Of a stretch of DNA of 64,000 nt, positions 63,161-64,000 are shown in pieces. The notes under the pieces are model-generated. The model was not told where the DNA came from and did no database searches. It was given only the letters and a program-made list of their open reading frames with translations. The DNA comes from Lachnospiraceae bacterium (lineage in GTDB: Bacteria > Bacillota > Clostridia > Lachnospirales > Lachnospiraceae). A program made the position numbers and the translations under genes. Numbering within the stretch: the first letter of the stretch is position 1; each line of letters begins with the position of its first letter. The stretch lies in contig JAFUMV010000026.1 in the NCBI GenBank assembly GCA_017482485.1, forward strand, positions 1-64,000. The letters are read 5' to 3'.

Positions 63161-64000
63161 ATGAACCGAATTTTCAATTTTCAATCAAAGGATACCATAC
63201 TCCGAATCTCCGTATACGCTGATAAAATTATCCGTGTTACTTACGGAAAAGACCCGAATGCAATAACAAACAGCATGGTCATCACCGCCGACTTTGATAC
63301 ACTTCCGGAAACCGCAGCTGTGACAAGCGAAACCGACAATACATACATCGTCACAACCGATGCCCTGAAAACAATCATTGATAAAAAAACGCTCGATATA
63401 CGTTTTGAGCGTCCCGATGGTTCTCTGCTCTCCGCTTTGTACGGACACGCGCTCGAAGAATATAATGTATACAGAACTGTCGGTGGTGAGATTGAAACAA
63501 AACAGACCGTTGACGGACTGCGTTCCACTCTTCAGGGAGGTGAGCAGCAGTTCATCCGCACATCAAACCACGGTCAGGTCATTCTGAAATTCAAGGAAGA
63601 CGAAGAGCTTTACGGTCTCGGCATCCACGAAGAAGGTTATCCCAGTCTCAAGGGGCAGTTTGTTCCTCTTTATCAGGAAAATATGAGAATCGCCGTTCCC
63701 TATCTGGTTTCCACAAAGGGATATGCGTACCTCTTCGACTGCGCTTCCCACATCAACTTTGACGGCACAGACCGCAGATACGGCAGATTCTGGTTTGATT
63801 CTCTCGACGCTATCGACTATTATTTTATCGCAGGTGATGATTTCGACGATGTGTGCCGCGGCTACCGTATTCTTACAGGCGTGACACCCATGCTCCCAAA
63901 GTGGGCTGTCGGTTACATTCAGTCGAGAGAGCGCTATGTTTCTCAGGCGCACCTTATCGAGACCGTTGAGAAATACAGAGAAATCCGTACTCCCCTCGAC
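63161..64000 (+). CDS. GH31 family alpha-glycosidase, N-terminal part (runs off the window)
   Basis: An open frame of 280 codons without stop to the last base. An AAGGAGA site precedes the ATG at 63161. Residues 1-180 form the GH31 N-terminal beta-sandwich (LRISVYADKIIRVTYG, LYGLGIHEEG, YLFDCASHINFDG), and the barrel begins at about 245 with PKWAVGYIQSRERY and ETVEKYREIRTPLD, a strong GH31 signature. The catalytic aspartates lie beyond the window. GH31 includes alpha-xylosidases, alpha-glucosidases and sulfoquinovosidases; the part seen does not decide between them. It is 28 bp after the AraC remnant. Confidence 0.92.
   Translation, partial: MNRIFNFQSKDTILRISVYADKIIRVTYGKDPNAITNSMVITADFDTLPETAAVTSETDNTYIVTTDALKTIIDKKTLDIRFERPDGSLLSALYGHALEEYNVYRTVGGEIETKQTVDGLRSTLQGGEQQFIRTSNHGQVILKFKEDEELYGLGIHEEGYPSLKGQFVPLYQENMRIAVPYLVSTKGYAYLFDCASHINFDGTDRRYGRFWFDSLDAIDYYFIAGDDFDDVCRGYRILTGVTPMLPKWAVGYIQSRERYVSQAHLIETVEKYREIRTPLD

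Noticed and set aside
1..64000. CRISPR array
   Set aside because: No regularly spaced short repeats were noticed on reading through the window; the repeats found are pairs only.

Overview
The window looks like chromosomal DNA of an anaerobic Firmicute, most likely a gut Lachnospiraceae. The supporting signs are strong AAGGAGG-type ribosome binding sites, an oligosaccharide importer of the LplB/LplC type with a separate lipoprotein binding protein, many AraC regulators, a corrinoid/UroD-like/DUF2284 methyl-transfer set, and a long series of glycosidases without export signals. The genus assignment is inference.

Positions 1-49,100 hold one large carbohydrate-utilisation locus, almost entirely on the minus strand. 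In transcription order it contains a GH106-like enzyme (46520-49075), a clan GH-D alpha-galactosidase-like enzyme, a helix-turn-helix/GH51 fusion, GH78, GH43-like, GH116 and GH36 enzymes, a three-gene ABC importer (30594-34218), an uncharacterised 781-residue protein, a corrinoid protein, a DUF2284 protein, a UroD-like methyltransferase, GH3, GH18, GH78-like, GH95 and GH78 enzymes, then an AraC/oxidoreductase/AraC regulatory patch (11403-14894), an uncharacterised 777-residue protein, and GH51, GH3, GH127 and a second GH106-like enzyme, closed by an intrinsic terminator at 1-41. No enzyme shows a signal peptide; only the binding protein does. The inferred pathway is uptake of oligosaccharides or glycosides by one transporter followed by cytoplasmic removal of rhamnose, arabinose (furanose, alpha and beta), galactose, fucose, glucose and glucuronate. 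That sugar set suits rhamnogalacturonan or arabinogalactan side chains, or decorated plant glycosides. The corrinoid module suggests O-methyl groups (methyl sugars or methoxylated aglycones) are also removed.

Positions 49,189-56,400 are a transition zone: a glycerophosphodiester phosphodiesterase-like gene, a Ku and ATP-dependent DNA ligase pair (end joining), an AbiE-type toxin-antitoxin pair, a decayed second copy of the ku/ligase segment, and a patchwork of remnants (glycosidase, DeoR sensor domain joined to a DUF1016 domain, headless AraC regulator).

Positions 56,441-64,000 hold a GH79-like beta-glucuronidase, an AI-2E-family transporter with an HdeD-like membrane protein divergent from a TetR regulator, an internally deleted MetE-like protein, a second patch of remnants (LysR, DUF4838, AraC), and the start of a plus-strand GH31 gene that runs off the end.

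The most notable items are the XRE-type DNA-binding domain fused to a catalytically complete GH51 domain with a palindrome just upstream, the demethylation module inside a glycosidase operon, two large uncharacterised proteins in the locus, and two tRNA-Thr 3'-end-like repeats about 55 kb apart.
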